DNA of 64,000 bases from positions 1,911,670 through 1,975,669 of the forward strand of contig JAUPFV010000005.1 of NCBI GenBank assembly GCA_036936605.1. Reading direction: 5' to 3'. This document shows, piece by piece, positions 21,501 through 32,540 of this stretch. Each line of letters starts with the position of its first letter. The stretch's first letter is position 1. The position numbers and the translations under genes were made by a program. Source of the stretch: Limnanthes douglasii subsp. nivea (lineage: Eukaryota > Streptophyta > Magnoliopsida > Brassicales > Limnanthaceae). Under the pieces are notes generated by a model, which did not search any database, was not told the DNA's origin, and saw nothing but the letters and a program-made list of their open reading frames with translations.

Positions 21501-21840
21501 AATGATATGTCAGTTAGGAATCAATTGGACTTTATTGAGAAAAGAAGAGTAAAAGCATATTTGAGAATGACACACTATCGGGGTTTAATGAGAAGCAGAT
21601 TTTCATCCAAAGTAAAAAGAAGAGATTTACAGTTAGGAGACAAAGTATTAAGAAAAGTATTTTTACATACTGAAAGAAAGACAGTTCAGGAAGTTGGCTT
21701 CAAATTACGAAAGCCCTTACATGGTGTGAGAAAGAATCAAACTAGAAACGTATAAACTTCAAGACAAAGAGGGAAACGTTTTGAAGCATCCATGGAACAT
21801 TGAGCATCTCAGGTTGTATTTAGAATAAGACTATCGCGTA
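18510..21840 (+). pseudogene. Ty3/gypsy Tat-lineage pol (RT, two RNase H domains, IN)
   Basis: Pol of a Tat/Ogre/Retand-type element. The linker starts at about 18,510. RT runs from 18,690 (LLSFLSKNLHVFARYNDDV, NHVLVKKKNGKWNMCIDFTD, KLLSFMDAFSG) through about 19,600 (MPFGLKNTGATYQ, then YIDDMMVK at 19,270, GKFLGYIVSEKGIQAHPDQL). A first RNase H (VSDYAVSAILVREV, PVYYVNKSLLEVEKRYLKL) is at 19,720-19,950. A second, archaeal-type RNase H at 20,120-20,390 (TDGGSS, GFKASNNESEYEATIVGLRL, DSQLLINQV) is the hallmark of the Tat lineage. Integrase spans 20,838-21,755 (RCHTCQRYGN, WVLDLVGLL, HHQANGQVEV, and the tail QLGDKVLRKVF). It ends at about 21,830 (WNIEHLRLYLE). Many stops; 5' part absent. Confidence 0.85.
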
Positions 21841-22379
21841 AATATTTACTTTGTCATACCTCAATGTAAATATTAGGGAGCATACTCTTTCCTAACTTTG
21901 TGGCACGAGGAGGTTTTAATGAAGTGTCCGATTTTTAATCAATAGTATCTTATGCCTTTTTCAAATTTTTTTGTGAGTATGAGGGGATCAGATAAATTGA
22001 ATACTTGTTAAACACCGCGGCCTTCAAATGAAGTATCTTTGAAGTGATTGGATTCGTTAAACACATGATCAGATTCATTAAACACTCATGATTGGATTTA
22101 TTCAACACTTTCATCCTTCAAATGAAATATCGTTGAAGTGATTCAATGAATTAACATTGATTAAACATCTTGGCGAAATTAAATACCAATTAAAGATTAG
22201 TTATAAAAATAAAAAGAAGTTCATTCAAATGAAAAACTTAACGTTATGTCCTGATCAGAATATCTCCGATGTACCATCACAAAAATGCCTTGGCCATCCA
22301 AGGACTCTGGTTTACTAAATAAGAATTAAAAATAATAACAAAATGTTTTGGCCCTCCAAGGACTTTAGTTTTGAACATA
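21841..22379. other. Post-pol region of the Tat element with short repeats
   Basis: A purine-rich GGCACGAGGAGG at 21,902-21,913 could be a polypurine tract. At 22,022-22,045 and 22,111-22,134 there are two copies of CTTCAAATGAAxTATC followed by TTGAAGTGATT, each able to form a small hairpin, surrounded by ATTAAACAC-type repeats. A further pair of direct repeats (CCAAGGACT within about 22,290-22,380) precedes the antisense ORF. No gene. Confidence 0.45.
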
Positions 22380-22721
22380 AAAATAAACATTGTAACCTCA
22401 AGGTTTGTTCCCTTTGATTTTTTCCTTGCCATCATCGTTTTTGGGACTCATGGCATCAATACTTGAGCTTTTTCATCGGGTTTCTTTATCAGAATCATTT
22501 CCACTTGAATAACCATGTTTATCACCATCCGGCATGGTGTGAAAAGGTATTTCATCGTATGGTACATATTTCCACAAAAGTCCAAGGGTTCTTTTTGGAA
22601 AGGTCTCATGAAATATCGGAACCATATCCGACTTAACACCCTCATCTTTTTTTCCCAACAAATCCACAACACCAACAATAAACTTCTTTATCACTGATGT
22701 TATCTCTTGGCCTAATTCCAC
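22380..22721 (-). pseudogene. Antisense ORF downstream of Tat pol, distal part
   Basis: Minus-strand frame from 22,721: GQEITSVIKKFIVGVVDLLG, KRTLGLLWKYVPYDEIPFH, DGDKHGYSSGNDSDKETR, a stop, then KSSSIDAMSPKNDDGKEKIK. It is acidic/basic and probably intrinsically disordered towards its end. I infer that it is the C-terminal continuation of the coiled-coil ORF at 24.6-26.3 kb, separated by an insert. Some Tat-lineage elements carry an antisense gene between pol and the 3' LTR, which fits this position and strand. No catalytic motif. Confidence 0.4.
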
Positions 22722-24600
22722 GCCTTATGACGAAAAGGGAGTCGGCGTGGCATAAAGTGAAGATTAAGGGAAGTAGAGAAAAATTCACTTCTGGGGTATT
22801 TCGAAGGTGTAACCTAGGCAACGAAAATGGGCCTGATACTTCAAATAGAAGAGCGACCTATTGGGTCACCAAACCCCGACCCAGCGTCACACGTTCTCCA
22901 GGTCCGAAGGGATACAGTTCCCAACTAACGACTCCTCCCGTAATTGCGTTATAGGAGCCGAGCCATGAATCACCGTTAGTGGGCACCCACAACTTTTCAC
23001 CGGTTAGAGAGGCCGCCACCATGCCATGGTGGCACCGTTAAAGCCGCCAGACCCCTCCCCTCTCGGTACCTTCCTTCATGCCTCGAAACCTAGCAGGCAT
23101 CATCAACACTACTATTGCTTTGCATTCAACAAAAAATGTTGCTTGGAAGTGTGGATTGTGTTGGGGAAATCTACCAAAGCTAGACATATAGATAGGATCC
23201 TTTCCCGCTGCTAAGGGAGAGCAATAAACCAAATAAAATGATTTTTTTTAATCAGCGCCCCATTTTGGGTATGCGGATACTAAGAGTCCTCTCACTACCA
23301 ACCAGCAGACATCATCTGGCTGGGTCTTGCCGATATCAACAACGAGAAAAAAATTACACCCCGCCCGACCCGAGTCCCCACGTCCGCTCTTCTCCGCCAG
23401 TAACCTTAGAAGTTGGCAAAGCCAACACAACATTAAGGTCGTCCTATATTTATGTCGAAGACATGGGTTCGATTCCCGTAAGGGATATGTACTCATTCTC
23501 GACCGCTTTTAGTTAGTGTTCATTGCTGAGTGATCGCACGCAGATGGAATGTCCGGAAGCTTCCTTTCTCCCAGCAAGCAAGACGACAATCCGTTCTGTC
23601 TCTGTTTTATTTTTGGATTCCAAGGATGAGCCAGACGATGAAGCCTCTTCCTCAAATAAAGATGTCTCTGACGCTACTCTCCCATGAAGAACAACTTTTT
23701 CTATTGTAATTTTTTTTTTCGGGTTCGGTCAGGAGAGACAAAAGAGAGATGCAATCTATCAGTCAAAAGCAGATACCACCCCCCGCTAACACAGCCCGCT
23801 TACCAAGAAATAGAAAGGGAGTCATCAATCACTGCCTTAGGTCCTTAATCTTTGACACTCTTCCGATCAATGCAGTGCCATAATCGGTCCGTACGTTCTT
23901 CTTTAGGATATTTTAGAGTTGAGCAACCCTCTTCGAGTCACTTACGATGAATCTTCCGTAATAGTTCACGAGCCCTAGAAATGATCTTAGCTCACTCACA
24001 TTGGCTTGTTCTTGTCTGCTTTAAAACTGACTTTTAGGATCTCTTTTACTTTCTTTTCATTTTAAAAGTATCTGCGGAGGGATGTAACTGCAAGTTAACT
24101 GGATCAGGCTGTCGTACCATACAGGGTATCTTTGACGGCGGCTGCCTTTTTAATCAATCTCCGGCTGCTCAGCGCCGCTATTGGTGCGAGTTGTAAGGAG
24201 TCTTGGTATCGAGTCGAGTTGGTTCCCCCTCCATACTAGCCTACCTGCTCTGATTTAGGGCTGCCCACTTGCTTTGACTAGAAGTTTCCGAGCGAGACAA
24301 CGCATGCCTGTCGAGTAAGGAGATGAAGCTGATGCTCTTCCAACTTGTTTTCGTGATAGCCTAACAGTCTCAGAATTACACACGGAAACCAAACTCTCCT
24401 ACTATAGATAAGCCGTTATTTTCCCTCTCTCGATCAATTCTACCCCGGTCAGCCGTCCAGCTAATACCCAAGTAAATGAGTGCAAGCACAACCATAAAAT
24501 AGTGGAACTACCTCTCGCCTGACACAGTTTGATACGCGATGATACCATATTAGCCCTTTCTCTATATAGTGGTCCCTTTCCTTCTTGCTCTTGCTTTCCT
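22722..24600. other. GC-richer, organelle-like insert
   Basis: About 1.9 kb whose base composition rises clearly above the AT-rich surroundings, without AT tracts, and which reads like plant mitochondrial spacer DNA. It splits an antisense ORF of the Tat element. It holds no complete gene that I recognise. An open frame at 22,697-22,954 (KPRPSVTRSPGPKGYSSQL) is unassigned. It includes a gypsy fragment at 23,917-24,007 and a tRNA T-arm-like GGGTTCGATTCCC at 23,465-23,477. The mitochondrial origin is inference from composition and texture; the edges are approximate (plus or minus 50 bases). Confidence 0.45.
23917..24007 (-). pseudogene. Gypsy RT C-terminal fragment inside the insert
   Basis: Minus-strand translation reads ANVSELRSFLGLVNYYGRFI and then VSDSKRVAQL. 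This is the conserved thumb/connection motif of Ty3/gypsy reverse transcriptases (usually V-x-E-V-R-S-F-L-G-L-x-x-Y-Y-R-R-F-I). About 90 bases only, flanked by non-homologous DNA. Old retroelement pieces of this kind are known in plant mitochondrial genomes, which fits the character of the insert. Confidence 0.65.
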
Positions 24601-26330
24601 GTCCTCGGTTCACCTCTTTCAATGCCTTCAATTATTCCCTTTAGAAGGGAATTTTCTTATTCTTTCTCCTTAAGAAGTTTTGTTAAATTATATTTCTCTC
24701 AGGATAAAGTGTTGATGGTGATAGAGTTGGTGGTTTGATGTTCCTACAAAGACTTGATCTCGGTCTAAATATTAGTTTCTAGTTAAGAGAATTTGGTTTG
24801 AAGATTTTCTTGGGCAGTTTTAGCCTTTTGCAACTCAGATTTCAGTTCCTCTTTATCTTTACTCAAAGTTTCCACTTTTAGTTGTTCGGTTGAAAGAGAG
24901 CCTCTCAAGTTTTGATTTTCTGTGGTAAGAGAGTCGATGTTCCCAGCATGTTCCCTAACCTACCTTTCAAGACCCAATATTGGCCTAATGAAGCCCAAAA
25001 CTGCATGACCTAGGGTATCCTACTCACTTGATACCTCGAAATATTCACCATTGTAAGTAACAACGTTGGTAATTGTGGCATGAGGAAAAGACCCAAGAAA
25101 GTCATCATTGTCAAGATCGCTAAAATACATGTTCTGAAACTCATCCATGTTGACCTCTCATTCAATCATTGGCTGGTTAGCTATGGGAAACACCGGAGAA
25201 AGAGGGTAGCTGGTGCCTCTAGCTGTGGAGGAACATCATTTGGAAGAGAAGGATCGTCGACTGGAGGGAGGAGAATTACCTATGACCCTAGATTACTCTT
25301 ATTCCGCTTTTTAGCTCTTCGGTCGTCACCTTCCTTGGGCCTCTTGTGACCCTTTTTTTTACCCTAAAACAACTGATCCAATTTCCTGGATTCCTTAACT
25401 GTTGCAGCCACTGCTTCTAGAAAAACAACATTTATCCCTTCAGGATTCTCTGAACTGGCTCCTTCGGGATTCAGGTGAGATGGGTCGATTCTAGCTTTCT
25501 TCTTCTTCTTCATATTGTCTAGATGGCTAGAAGCTTTACTCTAGGCTGGTTTCCATCCTTTGCCCCAGTCCTTCTAAGTATAACGTCCGCTGGATGGAGG
25601 GTGGTCAGCTGTTCCCAGTTGAGGTGTCTGCTTCCAGTAGTGTTCCACAAGTGAGCCCTTAACATGTTTCCCGAAGTAAAACAGTTATGAAAGCCAATCC
25701 CCCAATTCTCTAATGCCTATTGATTTAATTTGGCCAAAGTAGCCTTTCCTGCCTCCAAGTGCTCATAAAACATCTTTGAAAGTATTACCAAAAGATACAG
25801 TAATTAGTCTGGTCTGAACAATATAGAATTTAAATATAAGTGGAGATCCTATCAAGTATTACCGTAGAGCTCCTCCAATACCTAGTCAGTTGACTCAGAT
25901 TTATTTGGTAGTTCATCATTTTGTCATTTTCCAAGGCTCCACTTATGAACGGAAACTGAGTCCTCCATTTCTACGCCTCCAACAAATCATTCACTACTTT
26001 AAATCATTTCCCAGGTTGTACTAATAAAAAAGAATCAAGTGATTCCTACATAAACCAGCCACAACAACAAATTGCTCCAAAGGCATTGTGATATTTACTA
26101 ACCTGGAAGAAATGATGTTGGCGGCTAGTAGGGTATACCAGGCGTTCAGACTCATCTGGCTTCAGAAAAGCTTGATTAAATGAAAGTACCGAACGATTTC
26201 CGGGTCCAAGGATAAACAAAGTCCCTAGTTTAGCACTTCGGTGTATACCACCAGTTCATTTACCTTGCAATCCAAAGAAGCCTCCCGTGTAACTGGAATC
26301 CTAACCTTAATAGACTCTAGAACGCCCCAC
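24601..26330 (-). pseudogene. Antisense coiled-coil ORF, Transposase_28-like ('putative gypsy type transposon')
   Basis: Read from 26,330 down: VRIPVTREASLDCKVNELVV, LCLSLDPEIVRYFHLIKLF, SQMSLNAWYTLLAANIISS. The order of motifs (small/hydrophobic, 'last-position' and 'SWxxL'-like blocks) resembles the plant PF04195 family found in accessory ORFs of gypsy elements. The middle is Lys/Pro-rich and poorly conserved. The end at 24,980-24,610 is a clear coiled coil (TENQNLRGSLSTEQLKVETL, then SKDKEELKSELQKAKTAQEN). Several stops and shifts. It lies antisense to the Tat pol. Family assignment is tentative; the coiled coil is certain. Confidence 0.45.
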
Positions 26331-26369
26331 TTTATTCTTATCTGAGACTTTTTCAAAAACATTAAATAC

Positions 26370-28990
26370 AAGCATACATCTCTCTTATCTCACTACTCAC
26401 TACTCAGAAATTAATATTCAACTTATAAACTCCCCAAAATACCCCGCGATTATAAATTATCTAAACCAACAATAATATCAAATCCCGTATTTCTAGAAAC
26501 AAAGTTGTTTCTCTTAACGACCCTGAGGGAAATATCTTTTCCTCCCCTAAGGGTGTCGCGGACATCTTCATTACCAACTTCATTAATATTCTTGGTGTCA
26601 AGAACCCTCCCAACTACCTTGACCTCGATAGAATTAGAAGCCTGATAACAATCAAATTTAATAACTTAAACTCATATGATCCGGCCTGTTATAAACTTAG
26701 AAGCCTGATCACAACCAAACTCAAACTCAAACTCAATAATGAGATAAAAAATGTATTGTTTAGTAAAACATCCGGGTCTGACGACTACATCGCTAGTTTC
26801 TTCAAGTCATCTAGGGTTATCAATGGTAGTTATATTACCAAATCACTCCATTATTTATTTCGCCATGATTGCATGGACCTTTGCGGGAACAAAACCCTAC
26901 TTTGATCCCAAAATGGGACAACCCTTCCTCACCTTCTGACTTCAGACCCATTGTCTGATGCAATATTATTTACAAGGTCATTTAAAAAATATTTACTAGA
27001 ATGATTAATGACTCCCTCCTTATCTCATTCAACCTTCTTAATTGACCTTTATCCGAGGTCGTAGTATTTCCAAAAATATACTCTTTTAGCAGGCGCTGCT
27101 CTATGGTTACTATACCAACATAAAATTTTCACAAAACCCCTAAGATTGACCTCATGAAGGCTTTCAAAAATGTTCGTTGGGGGTTTCCTTTTGGATGTTC
27201 TTTATGTAATGTATTTACCCATCTAAATGATTGGATGGAACATCCTGTGTATCTATACCTTACTCAATAAACATTAATGATAATGTTTTTGGCTCCTTCC
27301 GCGAAAAAAGAGGCCTCCAAAGAGAGGATCCTATTTCCCCCTTCCTCTTTGTTCTCATCATGCAAGTACTCTATTGTATCCTCAAAGAGAAATATCAAAA
27401 CCCCTCTTTAGGCTTCCATTGGATGTGCTATAAACTTAAACCATTAACCTGTGATTTGCGGATGACTTAATGATATTCTATCATGCCAACACTAGCTCCA
27501 TTAAACTTGTTAAAGAAAGCCTTAAGGAATTCACCAACATCTCGGGCCTCCATCTCAATCTCAATAAGATTCAATTTTTCCTCATTAGGTGTCAAACTGA
27601 ATTTGCCATTCCATCATCACTTTCTTGGGATTTGAGGAAAATTCCCATCATGTTAGTTTCTTAGGTGTTCCACTCATCATTTTTCACCTCTCTTAAAACG
27701 ATTATAGGTACAATAAAATTGTCATCAGTATCAAATCATGGACTTCCAAGCACCTATCTTATGCAAGTAGGCTCCAACTTATCAAGGTTAACATGTTTGC
27801 CGAACAAGTGTGTTACTCTTCCATTTTTATCATTTCACTCTGAGTCCTCAATGAACTTTCCCAATTCTTTCGTAGATCCTGATGGTCGGGAACCGAGATG
27901 AAAGTTTTTGTCTCTAAAATTTCTTGGTCTAAGATTAACTTGCTCTAATAAGAGATTGTACTTGATATTTTAGACCTTAACCTCAGGAGTCAGGCGGCTG
28001 CTGTCAAACATTTATGGTCTATTTTAAGCATAAATTCTTCCTCAATTTGGTGCAATTGGGTTTTTACCGAAATGTAGAAAATAACAATTCTGGAACCTCC
28101 CATTTGGCTCATTTCTTAGTTTACAGTGAAAGAAAATTATTAAATAAATGATTCTTCTTCCAAGCTCTACAAGGTTGAAGTAGCCAATGAAATCTCCACC
28201 TCCCTCTAGTATAACCCGTGGCTCTTTCCTAACTCTCTTGTTAACCGTTACGGTCGTAGTATTATCCATTATGCTAGAATGCACAACAATAACATGGTTG
28301 TTGATATCATCACCAACGGCTCTTACAACTGGCCCACTCAGCTCTGCTATGTTAGAAGGTCCCACCAATGCTATATGCTCGAAATTGATAATGTTAGCAG
28401 CCTTCTCCATGCCCCCTCAGGTTAAGAGGATGTTAAGCTTTGAATTCCTATTTGGAATCACAGTCCCACAATCAGAAGACCTATCATTGCATCCGGCCAT
28501 CAACGCTCTAAGTCCATTTGGCCAATATGTTTTGGAACAAGTATAACATTCACATACACTCTTTCATTGTATGGATTTCCATACATGGGAAGCTCTCTAT
28601 CCGACGAATTTCCCGCCTTGATTATAACATAGTCCTGTTCTATGTATTATGAAACAAATTTCCGAAAACCACCAAACACATTTTGGTGCCCCTTGACCCA
28701 ACTCGTTTGGGAGGCCACTTTTAGGAAGCTTAAGTTCACTCTCCGTCTTCCGCTTGGCCATACGGGCTACATACTACCACTGCGTGGACCTCCACTCCTA
28801 ATGACATGGGTCTTCTTTACGTGTCGATTTCTATGTTATGATCTACCATATATGGTAGGAGAAGAATGCTAGAATGTTCTCAGATTCCCTATCATTGGGG
28901 TCGCTAATCTCCCATCTCGTCCTCTTTGACCTCGTTACAGATTTCACGGCTCGAAAATCCATTGACCGTGCTAAACATTACTAATTTCTA
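26370..28990 (+). pseudogene. L1-type LINE relic 1 (RT and C-terminal region)
   Basis: Non-LTR reverse transcriptase remains: SRNKVVSLNDPEGNIFSSPK (26,490), NEIKNVLFSKTSGSDDYIAS (26,735; canonical S-G-P-D-G-Y-N), then the fingers/palm at 27,231-27,664 (FREKRGLQREDPISPFLFVL, NISGLHLNLNKIQFFL). Distal zf-RVT-like DNA lies at 28,190-28,480 (SLVNRYGRSIIHYARMHNNN) and 28,640-28,870. It is clearly related to LINE 3 at 38.9-42.8 kb (compare GKRGLHEGDPLSPCIFV). The endonuclease, the first part of RT and the F-A-D-D box are lost or shifted. Numerous stops and frameshifts. Confidence 0.8.
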
Positions 28991-29359
28991 TTACTTTTAT
29001 GTTTTAAGGTCATTTCTGCTGTGTAGGATCCACCTTGCTCACTACTAGCTTACTACTTCCCCGACATTGATCATATTTTTAATTTATGGTCACTGATTAT
29101 TTGTTGTTGTTATCTATTCTTTTACATTATATTTAAAAATAATATTTTGTTTTAATTTAATTTCTCACTATATACATAAGTATATTATATTCATTATTAC
29201 AAGTTGATTTGCTGATTCATTTGACTTACTTTACTTTTGCATAAACTATCATTTTGAATTCCAACGTTGAAAAATCAACCCGATAATAATATATAGGGTA
29301 ACATTAACGGGTTTATTATTACCAATTAATTGGCTTATTCATTTGGCTTATTTCATTTT
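28991..29359. repeat. AT-rich spacer with a degenerate direct duplication
   Basis: Two related stretches of about 65 bases, 29,200-29,265 and 29,310-29,375, share CTGATTCATTTGACTTACTT / CTTATTCATTTGGCTTATTT and the sequence that follows. The second copy runs into the foldback structure. No gene. Confidence 0.45.
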
Positions 29360-29615
29360 CGTATAACTCCAATTTTGGATAAAGGTATTCCCCCACATCT
29401 GTTGATTAATTTAAAGTTGTCACGTGGTACCATACTCAACATAAACTTGTATCACCGATGATCCTTCGACATTTGGTCAAAGTTCAAATGTAGTCAAAGT
29501 TAAAGTCGAGGGACCAATTGTGATGCAAGTTTATGTTAAGTATGGTGCCATGTGGCAGCTTTACATTAATCAATAGATGCGATGGACTAACTTCATCCAA
29601 GCTGGATAGTCGAAG
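29360..29615. repeat. Foldback (inverted repeat) element, MITE-like
   Basis: Two arms face each other. The core arms 29,402-29,470 and 29,505-29,573 pair over about 69 bases with a minority of mismatches. Weaker pairing extends outward to about 29,360 and 29,615. The loop is 34 bases. A further small hairpin (GACTATC/GATAGTC) sits at about 29,645-29,672. It could be a foldback MITE or a hairpin-RNA source; no target duplication identified. Confidence 0.65.
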
Positions 29616-30407
29616 GACTACCAGCAGACTTTTGAAAATCCAAAGACTATCTGTCACTACAATCGATAGTCCATGATGGACGAATTACTATTCAAACCCA
29701 ATAAAAATATATAAAGTAATGCTAAAAGAAAAGGAGAGTAAAATAATGGCGTGATTTGCTCTATTTTTGTCAGTTTTGTCCGGTCCAACATAAAGTGGGT
29801 TAGATGAATTATAAAATTATAATTTAAATATATTGGGTCGGTTTTGGCTTTTCAAATAATCAGACTCGAAAATAATAAAAAATATATAAAAACAAATATA
29901 GTATATATAAAAAATAATATATTATATTAAAAGTAATACAATATGAATAATATAAAAATATATAGAACATAAAAACATAAAATTTGGTATCCGTAGACGG
30001 GACTAGATTGGTCCGCGGACACGAATATACCGTATTTGGGTTTCAAAATATTAGATTCAAAACCAGCGGGATCAGACTATATTAAGCAAAAAATAGATGT
30101 GAGTGGGTTGGTCCGAATCGCATCCACGGATGATCCATTACCATCCTATTATAATCATAGTATTTTTTTTAAATATTTGAATATGTTTCAATTAAATTAA
30201 AAAATAAAATTATTATTTTTAATTTATAATTTTTTTCAATATATATATATGAATGAGTGCGTTACCGATAACCACTTAGTTAAGTTTTAATTTACTCATA
30301 AAAAGTTTGATTTTGAAGTTAAAAAAACGGCATATAATATAAATTCTTCCAACAATATTCATGAATACGCAAACACGTACCGTCTTAATTTTTTTATATT
30401 TTTAACA
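29616..30407. other. AT-rich spacer, no gene seen
   Basis: Mostly A and T with ATATAAAA runs (29,860-29,970) and a short GC-richer patch (29,985-30,140) without coding potential. Nothing further recognised. Confidence 0.5.
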
Positions 30408-31416
30408 TTTAAAACTCCAAATCTTTCAAACCATAACTTAAGAAGAATTTAAAAACCACATATATTTTTATTCTTTAAAGACAAAAAAATGAAATCCATG
30501 AATGATATGTTTGATTTTTTTTTCAAGGCTGAATTCATAATCAAAATTTTCTTAACAGTTGATTTTTCGCAACCAAATTACACATAATTCCACAACTAAA
30601 CAACATTTGTTTTTGGACTGATTTCGCAACCAAATTGCACAAAACTTCACATCCAAAGTGTACATAATTTCGCAACTCTTTTTTATTTAAAAAATGGTTT
30701 TGCACCACAAAATGCATATATTTTCGCAACTACAAAAATGTTAGTTGTTTCACACCCGATTAAAATTTATTTTCACAAAACAAGTTTATATTTTATTTTT
30801 TCACACAATCACACTTGTTTAACAGCCAACGTCCTATTTTCGCAACTATTTTCTTCTTATTTTTGTAACACATTTACACGTAATTCCGCAACTTCAATTT
30901 TATTTTGTTTTTAAATTTTGTTTTGACCATAAAAATGCACATATTTTGTTTAGCAACCAAAGTCCTCTTTTCACAACTATTTTCTTTATATTTTTGTAAC
31001 ACATTTGTACGTAGTTCCGCAACTTCAATTTTATTTTGTTCTTAAATTTTGTTTTCACCACAAAAATATACATATTTTTGCAACTATAAATTTGTTGTAT
31101 TTTTTCACACAATCAAACTTATTTAACAAACAAAATCCAATTTCCACAGTTATTTTCTTCTTATTTCTCATACTAAATAGTAATTGTTTTTTCGCAACCA
31201 AATAACACATAAATTCGCAACTAAACAACATGTTTTTTTGCAACCAAATTACACATTTTATTTAACCAAACCACAATTATTTTGCCACATATCAAATTAC
31301 ATATAATTCCACAGATAAAAAAATATATTTCATGGATCTAGTTTTGTTCGTCTTAAAGAAATAAAACCAATAATATTATTGTTTTGAAGTTATAGTTTGA
31401 AAGCTATGAAATTTAA
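30408..31416. mobile_element. Long-inverted-repeat element filled with TTCGCAAC satellite units, copy 1
   Basis: The left end (30,408-30,520) and right end (31,320-31,416) are inverted, diverged repeats of each other (AAATCCATGAATG / CATGGATCTAG; ATTCTTTAAAGAC / GTCTTAAAGAAAT). Between them, 30,540-31,310 consists of many degenerate units of about 20-45 bases built on TTTTCGCAACCAAATTACAC and its variants. The open frames here (30,541-30,729, 30,900-31,112, 31,055-31,243, minus) are by-products of the repeats. A second copy lies inverted at 62,764-63,483. Non-autonomous, probably a foldback-type DNA transposon. Confidence 0.6.
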
Positions 31417-32195
31417 AAAAAAACACAAAACAAAAGAGAAAAATGGTTAAGTGTATTTCAGACTACGAAATGGTTATAAAAAATAGTAACTTATCATATG
31501 GTTATTCGTAATTTATCATACCTTTAATTGTTTTTTTTTTGGAAAAATAAGTTTCATATTGTGTGGTTATTAACAGTAACATCAAATTAGGATAAACTGA
31601 CTTTCAATAGTTTAGCAAATTTTGTCTTGCAAATAATAAGATGTCTATATTTTGGAAAATAAAACTAGAAAAAATACCTAATCAATACCTAGAAATGAAT
31701 CTCAACCAAAATGAGCTCGATGCTTTCAAGGAAGCTTTTAAGGTTTAAAGATATGGACCATATGTATATAAAAGAGAAGATCGGAAAATTTTCCATCTCT
31801 TTAATATTCAAAGAAAGATATATAATCAGCATAGCAATGGATTTTCTACTTCAAGCCCAAATAGAAACGAGTTGGAAGCTTTTCAATATTTATGTTTTAC
31901 CATTTGATTTTTATTGTGACACCTAATTTTTAGCAAGTAGACCTTCAGTCTAAATAAGCTAAAAATCACTATTGGTCCTCTATGTTTCATCAATGTATCA
32001 TATTAGTCCACGATCTTCATTTTTGTCTCTCACCCATCTTTCATGTTTTAAAAATTTACAAGATCAGTCCATCCGCACATGTGAGCCATGAAAATCTGAC
32101 ACGTGACACCCCAAAATCTCAAGTTTTGTATCACTATTGGGTCCCTTAATGTTTTACCCAATTATACCCATCCCTATGCCTAGTTACTAGTCCAG
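31417..32195. other. Spacer, no gene seen
   Basis: AT-rich DNA. The frame at 31,711-31,926 has no recognised homology. From 31,930 the composition becomes mixed and leads into the outer inverted repeat at about 32,198. Confidence 0.45.
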
Positions 32196-32197
32196 TC

Positions 32198-32264
32198 ACC
32201 CGCTACATCTTTTTACCATCAATTATTTTTACTATTTACAGTCTACCTAGTTTTTTAACCTTAC
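32198..32264 (+). repeat. Outer inverted repeat, left arm
   Basis: CCAGTCACCCGCTACATC to AACCTTA is repeated in inverse orientation, diverged, at 36,174-36,240. Shared words on the same strand are CTACCTAGTTTTT, TTTTTACCAT and CACCCGC. Together the arms bracket the Mutator-like element and a PPR fragment. Confidence 0.55.
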
Positions 32265-32332
32265 TTAAATTTAAATGGGTTGTACCCAGGTAAAAACAAT
32301 AAATCCAAACCCAAACTTATCAAAACCTTATA

Positions 32333-32373
32333 GGGCAAGGCTAAATTGAGACCTTATTTGGCTATAATGAGAC
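32333..32373 (+). repeat. MULE left TIR
   Basis: GGGCAAGGCTAAATTGAGAC followed by CTTATTTGGCTATAATGAGAC; it matches the reverse complement of 35,200-35,240. An extra CTATAATGAGACC follows at about 32,378. Confidence 0.9.
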
Positions 32374-32413
32374 CCATCTATAATGAGACCCCAAAAAAGA
32401 CCCATTTACCCCT

Positions 32414-32540
32414 GATATAAAAGCCTTATTTTCAGCCATTTTCTCTCTTTTCTCTCTTCTTCTCTCTTCTCTCTCCCAAAATCACTCAAAATCCCGAAAA
32501 AACGCAAGATTTCTCAAATCCAACATTACAAACAGCTTAA
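32414..32540 (+). promoter_or_regulatory. Promoter-like left subterminal region of the MULE
   Basis: GATATAAAAGCC, a long CT tract (32,440-32,478) and then a possible first splice donor (AGCTTAAGGTACGA, about 32,535-32,548) would support rightward transcription from the left end. No ORF of note follows before the convergent transposase gene. Confidence 0.3.

Noticed and set aside
23420..23500. Possible tRNA gene around GGGTTCGATTCCC
   Set aside because: Only a T-arm-like motif is present. No acceptor, D-arm or anticodon arm folds around it.
28042..28546. Overlapping ORFs on both strands with hydrophobic, signal-like N-terminus
   Set aside because: Third-frame shadows of the LINE relic 1 C-terminal region, whose real frame reads SLVNRYGRSIIHYARM.
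30541..31243. Several minus-strand ORFs with Cys/Asn-rich protein
   Set aside because: They are translations of the degenerate tandem repeat in the foldback element. The periodicity of the peptide equals that of the DNA repeat.
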